This document shows, piece by piece, positions 7,795 through 16,254 of a stretch of 64,000 nucleotides of DNA. The notes below the pieces were generated by a model. That model was not told where the DNA came from, searched no databases, and saw only the letters and a list, made by a program, of their open reading frames with translations. Made by a program: the position numbers and the translations under genes. The stretch is from Limiplasma sp036652695. Lineage in GTDB: Bacteria; Bacillota; Clostridia; Christensenellales; Aristaeellaceae. Position 1 is the first letter of the stretch; each line of letters opens with the position of its first letter. The DNA lies in assembly GCA_036652695.1 (NCBI GenBank), contig JAVVVJ010000007.1:1-64000 (forward strand), in the 5' to 3' direction.

Positions 7795-9681
7795 ATGCGA
7801 TATATCGGCATTGACATAGGCGATGGCGAGAGCGCTGTCGCCGCCTATGAGCAGGGCTCGGGTATCGAGCCGATTTTGCTGCCGATTTGCGGCGTCAAAA
7901 GCTTGTTAAGCGCCGTAGGCACGGTGAATGGGCAAATCGTGGTGGGTGAACGCGCCTACACGGATGCGCTTGCCGATGGCCTGAGCGTGCGTTTCAAGAG
8001 CCGCTTTACCTGTGATGTCGCCAGCTATGAGGATATCGTGCGCTTTGTGCGCGGGGTGCTGGGCGAGCTTGCGCAGGACGGCGTGCCCCAGCCGGACGAC
8101 CACTTTGTGGTGGGCTGTCCCGCCGGGTGGAACGCGGCCTGCCGCGCGCGCTACCGGGAGCTGATGCAGCGCGCGGGCATGCGCGAGCCGCAGGTGATTT
8201 CCGAATCCCGGGCGGCGTTTTTATATGCCAAATACGCGCGCACTGTGGCCTTGGATGTGGACGTGCTCAGCGAGAGCGCGCTCGTGGTGGATATCGGCAG
8301 TTCCACGCTGGATTTTGCCTATATTGTGGATGGGCGCGAAACGGGCGTGGGCACCTTTGGCGATGTGGCGCTGGGCGGCGGGCTGCTGGATGCGGAGCTT
8401 CTGCGCCGCGCGGTGGAGCGCAGCCGGGACTGCGAGGCGATTCGGCGCGTTTTTGCCGAAAGCCGCAGCTGGTATAGCTACTGCGAAATTGAGGCGCGGC
8501 GCGTGAAGGAGGAATTCTACACGCGCGTTGTGGACGATCCGCAGACCTGTGTGAAAAAACAGCTTCGCATCTGCTACGATGGGATGCAAAAGCTACAATT
8601 GGAGTTGGATGCGCAAGAGGCGGGACACCTCACGGACGATCCGCTTGCGCCGCTTGGCGGGCGCAGCTTTGCGCAGGCCGTGGAGGAGGCGCTTTGCAAC
8701 GCCGCGCGCATTACGCGGGATCAGCCGCCCAAGCTTGTGCTGCTTACGGGCGGCGCGTCGCGCATGCCCATTTTCCGGGAGCTTTGCCGCGAAGCCTTTG
8801 CGGGCGCGGCGGTTGTCTGCTGCCCGGAGCCGGAGTTTTCCATTGCCAAAGGGCTTGCCTACGCAGGCTGGATTGATGAAAACCTGCGCGCCTTTCGCCG
8901 CGCGATTGCGCAGGAGATCACGGAGCAGCGCGTGAGCGCCCTCGCGCACGAGGCGCTGCCGAGGCTGGTGCCCAGCGTTGTAAGCACGCTGATTGAGCTG
9001 CTGCTTCGCGAAGCGGCGCTCCCCATGGCGGAGGAATGGCGGCGCGGCGAGATTGATACCCTACAGGAAATGAACGACCGCATACAGGCACGCATGGTGC
9101 GCGTGTTGAAATCGTCCCTTGCGCAGGAAGCGCTTGCGCCCGCCGTGGCGCTGTGGTTGGGGGAGCTTGAGGCGAGGCTACAGGCGCTGATTGATCCCAT
9201 CTGCGACCGCTATGATGTGCCGCGCAAGGAAATGCAGCTGAACCTGACCGCTGGCGGTGCGGGGCAGGTATGCTTCCGCACGGATCAGCTGATGAGCCTG
9301 CCGTTCTTGGGAACGGTGGTGGGCGCGGTGGTGAGCATATTGACCGGGCTTTTGTGCGGTGGAGGCGGCATCGCGCTGATTGCCACCGGCCTGCCCGGCT
9401 TTTTGGCAGGGCTGCTCATTGGCGTGGTGGTTTCCATCTTCGGCTGGAACGCGCTGACTGCGGCGCTCATGAAGGTGAAGCTTCCCGTGCTGCTGCGGCA
9501 TATCAACTTGAGCAAGCGCCTGAGCAGCCCGGCTACCTGCCGCAAGCTCCGCGACGCGCTTACCAAGGAGCTTGGGGATGAGCACAGCGCCTTTCAGCGG
9601 CAGCTGGTGGCGGAATTTGCCCAGTCCTTCCAAGGATATTTATTCAGCATTGCTCAGGCGGCAGAAATCCCGATTGAGTGA
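7795..9681 (+). CDS. Hsp70-like ATPase with C-terminal membrane hairpin
   Basis: Actin/Hsp70-fold ATPase of 628 residues. The N-terminal nucleotide-binding domain (about 1-370) shows all three signature loops: phosphate-1 YIGIDIGDGES, phosphate-2 VVDIGSSTLDFAYI near residue 164 and the adenosine loop LLTGGASRMP near residue 318. There is no DnaK substrate-binding beta domain. Instead a helical segment leads to a glycine-rich hydrophobic hairpin (about 499-553, LPFLGTVVGAVVSILTGLL and GLPGFLAGLLIGVVVSIFGW), then a basic and helical tail. DnaJ or GrpE partners are absent nearby. The membrane hairpin suggests a membrane-attached chaperone or remodelling ATPase, but that is inference. Its operon partner is the two-helix membrane protein upstream. 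Start ATG has AAAGAAAGGA upstream. Confidence 0.8.
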   Translation: MRYIGIDIGDGESAVAAYEQGSGIEPILLPICGVKSLLSAVGTVNGQIVVGERAYTDALADGLSVRFKSRFTCDVASYEDIVRFVRGVLGELAQDGVPQPDDHFVVGCPAGWNAACRARYRELMQRAGMREPQVISESRAAFLYAKYARTVALDVDVLSESALVVDIGSSTLDFAYIVDGRETGVGTFGDVALGGGLLDAELLRRAVERSRDCEAIRRVFAESRSWYSYCEIEARRVKEEFYTRVVDDPQTCVKKQLRICYDGMQKLQLELDAQEAGHLTDDPLAPLGGRSFAQAVEEALCNAARITRDQPPKLVLLTGGASRMPIFRELCREAFAGAAVVCCPEPEFSIAKGLAYAGWIDENLRAFRRAIAQEITEQRVSALAHEALPRLVPSVVSTLIELLLREAALPMAEEWRRGEIDTLQEMNDRIQARMVRVLKSSLAQEALAPAVALWLGELEARLQALIDPICDRYDVPRKEMQLNLTAGGAGQVCFRTDQLMSLPFLGTVVGAVVSILTGLLCGGGGIALIATGLPGFLAGLLIGVVVSIFGWNALTAALMKVKLPVLLRHINLSKRLSSPATCRKLRDALTKELGDEHSAFQRQLVAEFAQSFQGYLFSIAQAAEIPIE

Positions 9682-9720
9682 GCCTATGCTCGCGATTGAT
9701 CTGAAAAGGAAGTGCTATGC

Positions 9721-10860
9721 GTGTTTAACCCTTTTTGTCCCGTTGACGTGCGCGTGCTGCAAAAAACCGAGGGCTTGCAGACGGTGCGAGATTTTTTCGC
9801 CGACCGCAAGCAACAGCTGCTTGTGCTGGCGCCTCGCTCGCTTTGCGACGCGTTGGGACTGGCGAGCTTTTTTGCGGCGCTCCAAAGCGATGGTCATGCC
9901 TTGCGGCTTGAGAGCGATATTCCGGCCAATCCCTCCGTTGGGGAGCTTTCGGCGCTGCTTGCACAGCTGCGCGGGCAACCCTTTGTGCCCACGGCGATCC
10001 TCGCCATTGGTGGGGGGAGCTGCATGGATCTGGGCAAGGGCGTGAGCGCGCTGCTTCACCTGCCCCATACCGGGGATGAGCAGGAGGTGCGCGCCGCGAT
10101 TCAGCAAAAGGCGTATCTGCACGAGCATCCGTTTGTGGATCTGGTGGTGATGCCCACCACCGCAGGCACGGGCAGCGAGGTTACCCAATGGGCGACCATC
10201 TGGGATACGGCTAACGCCGCAAAGCTCTCCATCGATTGTGAGGGCTGCTTTGCGCGCGCTGCCGTGCTCATCCCGGAATGGACGGTGGGCATGCCGCCGG
10301 AGCTTACTTTGTCTACGGGCTTGGATGCGCTGACGCACGCCGTGGAGGCGTTTTGGTCGGTGAATCGCACGCCGTTGGCGCAGGCGCTCGCCTTTACCTC
10401 CATCCAAAAAATTCACGATTTTCTGCCCATGGTGCTTCAAAACCCCCGCTCGCTTTCCATGCGTCGGGAAATGACGCTGGGCGCGCTGCTGGCGGGACTT
10501 GCGTTTTCGCAGACGCACACCACGGCTTGCCACAGCATTAGCTACCCGCTCACCATGAGCTTTGGCATTCCGCACGGTTACGCGGCCGCCCTCACGCTTT
10601 GCAGCGTTTGGCGGCGCAACCAAGAGGTGGTTGCGGAGCTTAAAAAGCTGGACGCGCTTTTTGCCAATGAGGGGGGCATTGAGCGGTGGCTCGAGGATGT
10701 ATGCGTTGGCGTGCAGCCGCTGTGCCTTCGCGCGTTTGGCGTGCGTGAAGAGGGCTTGAGCGGCGTGGCCGACAGGGCCTTTACGGCGGGGCGCATGGAT
10801 CATAACCCCGTTCCCTTCACGCGGGAGGATGTGCTTGACATCCTGCGCGAATGCCTCTAG
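9721..10860 (+). CDS. Iron-containing alcohol dehydrogenase (possibly phosphonoacetaldehyde reductase)
   Basis: Group III (iron-dependent) alcohol dehydrogenase of about 379 residues. It would reduce an aldehyde to an alcohol with NAD(P)H in the cytoplasm. The nucleotide-binding loop is AIGGGSCMDLGKG. The metal ligands are recognisable in GLDALTHAVE (Asp and His), HTTACHSISYPL (His) and GIPHGYAA (His). The stretch MPTTAGTGSEVTQWATIWD resembles the subfamily that includes phosphonoacetaldehyde reductases, although no phosphonate genes are nearby. The start is a GTG with AAGGA about 10 nt upstream; another GTG at 9712 gives three extra residues but has poor spacing. It follows the Hsp70-like gene by 39 bp and may be the last gene of that operon. 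Confidence 0.8.
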   Translation: MFNPFCPVDVRVLQKTEGLQTVRDFFADRKQQLLVLAPRSLCDALGLASFFAALQSDGHALRLESDIPANPSVGELSALLAQLRGQPFVPTAILAIGGGSCMDLGKGVSALLHLPHTGDEQEVRAAIQQKAYLHEHPFVDLVVMPTTAGTGSEVTQWATIWDTANAAKLSIDCEGCFARAAVLIPEWTVGMPPELTLSTGLDALTHAVEAFWSVNRTPLAQALAFTSIQKIHDFLPMVLQNPRSLSMRREMTLGALLAGLAFSQTHTTACHSISYPLTMSFGIPHGYAAALTLCSVWRRNQEVVAELKKLDALFANEGGIERWLEDVCVGVQPLCLRAFGVREEGLSGVADRAFTAGRMDHNPVPFTREDVLDILRECL

Positions 10861-11139
10861 CGCTTGCAAAAGCCTCCTTTTTAAACCGCTGTGAAAAAAT
10901 CTTTCAGAGTTTACATTTGCGTTGGAAGGATTCCGCTGTGCCGGTGTCGAAAATAAAGCATAACAAAAAGAAAAATGCGTTTTCCATCGGGTCTGCTCAC
11001 CCGAGCCTCCACCGAAAGGAGCGTGGTTCCATTGGCACACGTTACCGCGTCTTTTGCAAACCATAAACGGAAAATGATCTGCCGGTAGGCTTCATTTTTC
11101 ACTTGGTGGCATCAAATGAACAAAAAGGAGCAAACGTAT

Positions 11140-11691
11140 ATGAAAACGACCATTACCGCGAAAAACATGGCAGTCAGCCCCGGGACAACCGAACGCGTAA
11201 TGAAAAAAACCTCCAAAATGGAACGCTATCTGAACCCGAATACAGAAATTTTTGTTCGGCTGAGTAAGGATAAGAATGGCCGCAGAAGCTGCGAAATCAC
11301 CGTGCCGTTTGAGGGCGTGGTGATCCGTGCCGAATCCGCCAATGACGATAATCTTTATGTAAGCATTGATCAGGCGCTTGCAAAGCTGGAGCGTCAGATT
11401 CACAAGCACCGCACGAAACTGGAAAAACGCCTGCGCGAGGATGCTTTCAGCCCCAAGGATCTGGAGTACATGGAGGAATCGGCGGCCTCGGTGGAGCACG
11501 TGGAGGATGCGCCCAAGGTGGTGCGCAACAAGACCTTCCCCGTGCGCCCCATGAGCATAGAGGATGCAATTTTGCAGATGGAGCTGCTTGGGCATGGCTT
11601 CTTCGTATTTGTGAATGCGGAAACCGATCGCACCAATGTGCTATATCTGCGCAGAGACGGCGATTTGGGCTTGATGGAGCCGGAGGCATAA
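11140..11691 (+). CDS. hpf: Long-form ribosome hibernation promoting factor
   Basis: Binds 30S subunits in stationary phase and dimerises 70S ribosomes into 100S particles. The 183-residue length matches the long form. The N-terminal YfiA/HPF domain (residues 1-100) includes ITAKNMAVSPGTTERVMKK. A linker rich in acidic residues leads to the C-terminal dimerisation domain (about 130-183) with KTFPVRPMSIEDAILQMELL and GHGFFVFVNAETD. The chosen ATG (MKTTITAKN) has AAGGAG 9 nt upstream; an earlier in-frame ATG at 11116 lacks a ribosome site. The gene stands alone with 279 bp of non-coding DNA upstream, in which I could not identify a convincing -10/-35 pair. Confidence 0.93.
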   Translation: MKTTITAKNMAVSPGTTERVMKKTSKMERYLNPNTEIFVRLSKDKNGRRSCEITVPFEGVVIRAESANDDNLYVSIDQALAKLERQIHKHRTKLEKRLREDAFSPKDLEYMEESAASVEHVEDAPKVVRNKTFPVRPMSIEDAILQMELLGHGFFVFVNAETDRTNVLYLRRDGDLGLMEPEA

Positions 11692-11711
11692 GCGGAAAAG
11701 AATGGGAATTA

Positions 11712-11736
11712 CGGCGGGAGGGAATCCCTCCCGCCG
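11712..11736 (+). terminator. Hairpin downstream of hpf
   Basis: A 10-11 bp GC-rich stem (cggcgggaggg / ccctcccgccg) with a short loop, followed by only three Ts. It starts 20 nt after the hpf stop. Confidence 0.55.
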
Positions 11737-11765
11737 TTTCAGGGCGTTGCCCTAAAGAATTTCTG

Positions 11766-11797
11766 CAATGATCCCGCACATCTGTGCGGGATCATTG
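11766..11797. repeat. Perfect 15-bp inverted repeat with 2-nt loop
   Basis: Arms 11766-11780 and 11783-11797 are exactly complementary (caatgatcccgcaca). It sits between the hpf terminator and the DNA glycosylase gene, and has no T-tract. It could be a second terminator, an operator or a palindromic insertion. Confidence 0.7.
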
Positions 11798-11833
11798 CGG
11801 CTAAAGGGGCAAAGCCCTTGCGGGGAGGCTGGC

Positions 11834-12616
11834 ATGCGGAAGCGGATTGCTTTTTTGAACCTACAAAAAACGGCAGATAGCGGGCAATGCTTTCTTTGGG
11901 AACGCATGGGGGAGCAGGCATACCGCATCCGGCACGCCGCGCATACGCTGACCATTCGTCAGCTTCCGCGCGGTCTTTTTGAGATGGATTGCACGCCAGA
12001 GGAATGGGAGAGCATTTGGTCACCCTATTTTGATCTTGGTGTGGATTATGGCGCGTATTGCGCCGGGATCGATCCGGCAGACGCCTATTTGCGCGCGGCG
12101 GCGCGGAGCGCACGGGGAATTCGCATTTTGCGGCAGGAGCTGTGGGAAACCATGGTGTGTTTCCTTGTGAGCCAGAACAATAACATTCCGCGCATCAAGG
12201 GTACGCTCAACCGCCTGTGCGCGCTCTACGGCGGGTTTCCCAGCCCACAGCAGCTGGCGAGGGCGGGGCGCGCGGAGCTGGAGGGCTGCGGACTAGGCTA
12301 CCGGGCGGCCTATCTGCCTGCCGCCGCCGCGCAATACCTGCGCGACAGTGAGGCGGCGCCCGCGCGTGCGGCCTGCTGGGAGGACGCGCGCGCCTATCTG
12401 CAAACCTACGCTGGCATCGGGCCAAAGGTGGCGGAGTGCATCTGCTTGTTTGGCTTAGGGCACAAGGCGGCCTTTCCTGTGGATACATGGGTGAAACGCA
12501 TCTTGGCAGCGCATTACGCGGAGGGTTTTCCGGCAGAGCGCTATCCGGGCTTTCAGGGCGTGCTTCAACAGTTCATGTTCTATTATGAGCGCAGCCTTCT
12601 CAGCAAATTCTCATGA
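11834..12616 (+). CDS. ogg: OGG1-type 8-oxoguanine DNA glycosylase / AP lyase
   Basis: Base-excision repair glycosylase of 260 residues that removes 8-oxoguanine opposite C. The N-terminal TBP-like domain begins SGQCFLWERMG. The helix-hairpin-helix core contains the SQNNNIPRIKG stretch near residue 120, where OGG proteins contact the lesion strand. GIGPKVAECICLFGLGHK near residue 198 contains the catalytic Lys, and AAFPVDTWVKR contains the catalytic Asp. The start (MRKRIAFLN) has GGGGAGG about 7 nt upstream; the frame is open further into the palindrome, but no ribosome site is there. OGG1-type enzymes are typical of Clostridia and replace MutM. The gene appears monocistronic. Confidence 0.9.
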   Translation: MRKRIAFLNLQKTADSGQCFLWERMGEQAYRIRHAAHTLTIRQLPRGLFEMDCTPEEWESIWSPYFDLGVDYGAYCAGIDPADAYLRAAARSARGIRILRQELWETMVCFLVSQNNNIPRIKGTLNRLCALYGGFPSPQQLARAGRAELEGCGLGYRAAYLPAAAAQYLRDSEAAPARAACWEDARAYLQTYAGIGPKVAECICLFGLGHKAAFPVDTWVKRILAAHYAEGFPAERYPGFQGVLQQFMFYYERSLLSKFS

Positions 12617-12753
12617 TGTTTTCAGGCGTGCTTCATCACTTTTTGAGCATCTCCCACTTTTCTCGTGGGCCAAAACATGGTATCATACAACCTGTTAAGA
12701 GAAAAGCGCCGCTCGCTCGGCGGCAATGGCGCAATGCACAAGGAGGAAACCCC

Positions 12754-13110
12754 ATGTCGGATCAGCACGATTCACTTGGCCCTGAGGGCAGCTATTACGA
12801 TGCGCAGGCAAGGCGGGAAGAAGCGGAAAAGCATTGCAAGATGGATGCGATGTTCCCCCTTATGATTACCACGCTCTATTTGATTCTCGGCGCTTTGTTT
12901 GGCCTGTGGCACCCCGGTTGGCTGATTTTTCTCACCATCCCGCTGCATTACATGCACCCCAAAACGCGGCTGGAGCAGCTTTGCAACCCAGTGATGGTCA
13001 CCTTGATCTACTTGGTGCTCGGCTTCTTTTTCGACCTGTGGCATCCCGGCTGGCTGATCTTTTTGGCCATTCCCTTGGGCGCGATTGCGACCCATCAGGA
13101 AAAGAGCTAG
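12754..13110 (+). CDS. Small membrane protein with internal duplication
   Basis: Protein of 118 residues. After a hydrophilic, charged N-terminus of about 35 residues come two copies of one module of about 30 residues: LYLILGALFGLWHPGWLIFL then TIPL, and IYLVLGFFFDLWHPGWLIFL then AIPL. Each module contains one or two short membrane helices around a WHPGWLIFL turn. The same turn occurs in small membrane domains attached to regulators in Firmicutes, but I cannot assign a function. The ATG has AAGGAGG about 9 nt upstream. The preceding 137 bp contain a possible TATCAT -10 at 12681. A hairpin at 13145-13173 follows the gene. Confidence 0.75.
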   Translation: MSDQHDSLGPEGSYYDAQARREEAEKHCKMDAMFPLMITTLYLILGALFGLWHPGWLIFLTIPLHYMHPKTRLEQLCNPVMVTLIYLVLGFFFDLWHPGWLIFLAIPLGAIATHQEKS

Positions 13111-13250
13111 GAAGCGTAGCGGGCGCTGCCGCACGGGGCGGGAAAGCGTTGGGAGGCGCGAGCTTCCAACGCTACCGCGCAAGGGCTTTTAATCAAAAAA
13201 GCTCCGGTGCATATGCATAGATCAATCGCGAACAGGAGGCATAAACAGCC

Positions 13251-14477
13251 TTGAATTCCTATCTACAGGCCATTGAGGGGGCAGTTTTACTGTTCCCTTT
13301 TGTGGCGTTGGTATTTACGTTGCCTTACATGCTGGTGCAGTATCGCAAATACGGCGCGATTCTGCTGCTGCGCGCAGCGATCGTCTATTCCTTTATCCTC
13401 TATATGATGTGCGCGTATTTCCTGACCATGCTGCCGCTGCCGGATGTGGAGGCTGTGCGTGGCATGACCTCGTCGCGCTACCAGCTTATTCCGTTCAAGG
13501 CTTTTTTTGATCTTTTCAAAAACCCCAAGATCATTTGGGCACAGCCAGCTACCTACTATCACTTTTTTTGGAGCACCGGTTTTTTTCAGATTGCCGCCAA
13601 TGTGGCAATGACAGTTCCCTTTGGCATTTATCTGCGCTATTATTTTCATTGTGGGCTTCGCAAGACGCTCCTGCTCTCGTTGGCGCTGAGCCTGTCGTTT
13701 GAACTGATCCAGCTGAGCGGCTTGTTTTTCATTTATCCGCGCCCCTACCGGCTTTGCGAGGTTGATGACCTGATTACCAACACGCTGGGCGGGGTGATCG
13801 GCTGGCGCATCGCGCCGATATTTATGAAGCTGCTGCCCTCGCGCGAGCATATGGATGAGGTTGCCTATCGCAAGGGTACACATGTGTCGATTACGCGCCG
13901 CGCCTTTGCCGCGCTGATGGATGGGCTGCTGCTGTCCATTTTTGCGGCGGTGTTGCTTTGGCTTTTCCGGGGTGCGCTGCCCGCGATGGAGGATCCGCTC
14001 CCGGTGCTCTGGTTTTGCTTTGGCGTGTATGCCGTGGGTATCGCGCTGTATTTCATGCTGGGGGAGTGGCTGTGGAAGGGGCGCACGCCGGGAAAGCTGC
14101 TGACGCATCTCAAGCTGATTGACATCCGCGATGGCGGTAGGCCAAAGCTGTGGCAGTGCGTGGTGCGCTACGGCGTGCTGTATTGGGTGGTGCTGCCCAC
14201 GCCCGCTATGATTTTGACCATTTTTATGATCGGTGGACAGTACGGGAGCTTTACGCTGCTGATGATTCTCACATGCTTGCTGCTGCTGCTGGTGTACATT
14301 TTGTTTTGGCTTTTGCTGGCGGTACATGTTTTTACGCATAGCATTAACCTTTTGCATGGCAAGCTGAGCATGACGCGCAACGTCAATACCCTCTATCTGC
14401 CGCGGACGCTGCATGCCGTGGGCAGGCAGACGCATGGCTTTGCAAAGCGCGAAAATGCCCGAGCTACAGAAAAATAA
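13251..14477 (+). CDS. VanZ-RDD fusion membrane protein
   Basis: Polytopic membrane protein of 408 residues. Residues about 1-190 match the VanZ-like fold: four to five membrane segments and the motifs NVAMTVPFGIYLRY, FELIQLSG and CEVDDLITNTLGGVIGW. VanZ homologues influence teicoplanin/lipoglycopeptide resistance, but most are of unknown role. Residues about 210-380 form an RDD domain with RRAFAALMDGLLLS and the GKLLTHLKLIDIRDGG stretch. VanZ-RDD fusions are common in Clostridia. The start is TTG, with AGGAGG about 12 nt upstream; no ATG is suitably placed. It ends 65 bp before a convergent epimerase gene. Confidence 0.82.
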   Translation: MNSYLQAIEGAVLLFPFVALVFTLPYMLVQYRKYGAILLLRAAIVYSFILYMMCAYFLTMLPLPDVEAVRGMTSSRYQLIPFKAFFDLFKNPKIIWAQPATYYHFFWSTGFFQIAANVAMTVPFGIYLRYYFHCGLRKTLLLSLALSLSFELIQLSGLFFIYPRPYRLCEVDDLITNTLGGVIGWRIAPIFMKLLPSREHMDEVAYRKGTHVSITRRAFAALMDGLLLSIFAAVLLWLFRGALPAMEDPLPVLWFCFGVYAVGIALYFMLGEWLWKGRTPGKLLTHLKLIDIRDGGRPKLWQCVVRYGVLYWVVLPTPAMILTIFMIGGQYGSFTLLMILTCLLLLLVYILFWLLLAVHVFTHSINLLHGKLSMTRNVNTLYLPRTLHAVGRQTHGFAKRENARATEK

Positions 14478-14480
14478 AGC

Positions 14481-14513
14481 GCAGGCGGAGACCCTACAAG
14501 GGGCTCCGCCTGC
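14481..14513. terminator. Hairpin between convergent genes
   Basis: Ten-bp perfect stem gcaggcggag / ctccgcctgc with a 13-nt loop that itself pairs ccc/ggg. There is no clear T-run, so it may act in both directions as a weak terminator. Confidence 0.5.
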
Positions 14514-14541
14514 ACCGATTAGCGCCGAGCGGCGGTTGAGC

Positions 14542-15564
14542 TTACATTTCAAACCTAGGCAGCGCGTCCACCATCCGCTGATACCCTTCGATCACAGCAT
14601 CGCACCATTGATCGAATGCGGGATCGGCCTTTTGGCATTCTGGATGGCTGTAGATGTAGGCAACGGCCTCCCGCGCACCTTGATCAAAGCGGATGGTCGC
14701 GTTGAAGGCGGGCACGGCGCGCTTGATCTTTTGGTTGTCAAATAGCACGGTGTTGCTCTTGTCGCCGATCAACGCGCCCGCATAGTCCGCGCATAGGGTG
14801 GCGAGCGTTTCGCTGGCGATGTGTACGAGCTTGGGCTTCACGCCTAGCGCTGCGCCTACGATCTCGTGAATTTGGTTCCAAGTAAGGCTTTCATCGCCCG
14901 TGATCTGGAAGACCTCGCCCAAGGCATGCACGTTGCCCATCAGGCCGCAAAAGGCTACGGCAAAATCGCGGCTATGGGTGAGCGTCCACAGCGTGAGGCC
15001 ATCGCCGGGCACGATGACGGGCTTGCCCGCACGCATGCGCTCCAGCACCGCAAAGCTGCCAAACGCGCCGTGCAGAGCCACGGGAACGCCACGTTCGCAG
15101 TAGGTGTGGCTGGGGCGGATGATCGTTATTGGAAAATGCTGCTCACGGTATGCGCGCAGGAGCAAGTCCTCGCAGGCAATTTTGTTACGGCTGTACTGCC
15201 AAAAGGGGTTGGCTAGCGGCGTGCCCTCGGTGATCCACGGCGAGGAAAGCGGCGTTTGGTAGGCAGAGGCAGAGCTGATGAAGAAATATTGCTCCGTTTT
15301 GTCCGCAAACAGGCGAATATCACGCTCCACCTGCGCAGGTGTGAACGCGATGAAATCAGCCACCACGTCGAAGCGCTCGTTGGCAAGCGCGGCGCGCACG
15401 GCCTCCTCGTTTTGGATATCCACCTGCAATACCTTCGCGCCATGCGGCACGAGAGCCGCGTGGTTGCCACGGTTGAGCAATGTGAGCTCCCAGCCCTGCT
15501 CAACGCAGAGCGCGGAAATAGAGGAGCTGATGGTTCCTGTGCCGCCAATAAACAATGCTTTCAT
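14542..15564 (-). CDS. NAD-dependent epimerase/dehydratase (extended SDR)
   Basis: Cytoplasmic sugar-nucleotide epimerase/reductase-like protein, 340 residues. The Rossmann loop is LFIGGTGTISSSI (G-x-x-G-x-x-S variant) at the N-terminus. The catalytic triad is represented by FISSASAY and YSRNK (YxxxK) near residues 98-128. The late region has FQITGDESLTWNQIHEIVG, typical of the extended SDR subfamily that binds nucleotide sugars. The substrate cannot be told from sequence. The start overlaps the stop of the upstream secreted protein gene by four bases (ATGA), so translation is coupled. Ribosome site AAGGAAG lies upstream. Confidence 0.8.
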   Translation of the reverse strand: MKALFIGGTGTISSSISALCVEQGWELTLLNRGNHAALVPHGAKVLQVDIQNEEAVRAALANERFDVVADFIAFTPAQVERDIRLFADKTEQYFFISSASAYQTPLSSPWITEGTPLANPFWQYSRNKIACEDLLLRAYREQHFPITIIRPSHTYCERGVPVALHGAFGSFAVLERMRAGKPVIVPGDGLTLWTLTHSRDFAVAFCGLMGNVHALGEVFQITGDESLTWNQIHEIVGAALGVKPKLVHIASETLATLCADYAGALIGDKSNTVLFDNQKIKRAVPAFNATIRFDQGAREAVAYIYSHPECQKADPAFDQWCDAVIEGYQRMVDALPRFEM

Positions 15565-16085
15565 TGGTATGTTTCTTCCTTTCGATTTGGGCTGCCCGCC
15601 CAGTTGGTTTCGTTTTCAAAGCTCCGCACGATCTGCTCGGGCAGCGCCTTGTATGCGTTTGTGCGATCCACGAAGAAGAACAGGAGCTTTTGCCCCTTGC
15701 ATACCGTGGTTGCCATGCGAAACGTCACGGTTTCGCCCGCCTCGCGCACCGTTTCGGCACTGAGCAGAAATTCGCAGCCATCCACGCTTATGGGCTTGGC
15801 CAGCCGCACATTTTCCGCCGGCTTCGCGCGTGCTGCCCATGTGCGGACATCCTCGCTTCGGGGCGCCTCGCGCACGATCAACCCAAAGAACAGCGTGCCC
15901 TGTTTGTTTTGCGCGCCGCAACGCGCGCCCGCCGCCCGCGCGTCCAGCGGTATGGGGCGCTGGATAAGCTCGCGCGGCATGACAAAGGAAAAGCCTACAT
16001 CCTCAATCACAATCCGCTGCTCCTTTGCGGGCGCGGGGGTGCATAGCGTCATCATTAGCAAGGCAAGGGCGAGAAGCCTATACAT
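15561..16085 (-). CDS. Secreted protein of unknown function
   Basis: Exported protein of 174 residues. A signal peptide (MYRLLALALLMMTLCTPAPA) is followed by a mature part containing IEDVGFSFVMPRELIQRP, a pattern seen in small secreted proteins related to PsbP-like or DUF-type lipoprotein domains, but I do not recognise a named family. Two cysteines could form a disulfide. The ATG has GGAGGG about 6 nt upstream; the frame is open 22 codons further without a ribosome site. It is translationally coupled to the downstream epimerase. Confidence 0.65.
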   Translation of the reverse strand: MYRLLALALLMMTLCTPAPAKEQRIVIEDVGFSFVMPRELIQRPIPLDARAAGARCGAQNKQGTLFFGLIVREAPRSEDVRTWAARAKPAENVRLAKPISVDGCEFLLSAETVREAGETVTFRMATTVCKGQKLLFFFVDRTNAYKALPEQIVRSFENETNWAGSPNRKEETYQ

Positions 16086-16192
16086 AGAATCCCTCCAATC
16101 TTTGAAGGGGGGAGGTAAAAGTATTTTAGCATAGCTGCCAGTGGTTTGCAAGCCGCGCGAGCAGCTGTTTCACCCGCGCGGACTTTTTCCGA

Positions 16193-16221
16193 TTGTCTTT
16201 CTTGAGGGATTCTTGTATAAT
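16193..16221 (+). promoter_or_regulatory. Sigma-A promoter of the MFS-PHP-barnase-barstar operon
   Basis: TTGTCT, 17-nt spacer, TATAAT. It is 33 nt upstream of the MFS start codon and no other good promoter precedes the three downstream genes. Confidence 0.75.
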
Positions 16222-16254
16222 GAAAGCATCTCACGCGATAAGGAGTTACACTTG

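Noticed and set aside
9715..11064. Open frame of 449 codons on the minus strand across the alcohol dehydrogenase
   Set aside because: It runs antisense to a clear enzyme, and its product is low-complexity with many His and Arg. It is a GC-rich shadow frame.
13287..14552. 421-codon minus-strand frame over the VanZ-RDD gene
   Set aside because: Antisense of membrane-helix codons gives Gln/His/Lys-rich sequence. The plus-strand product has clear domains.
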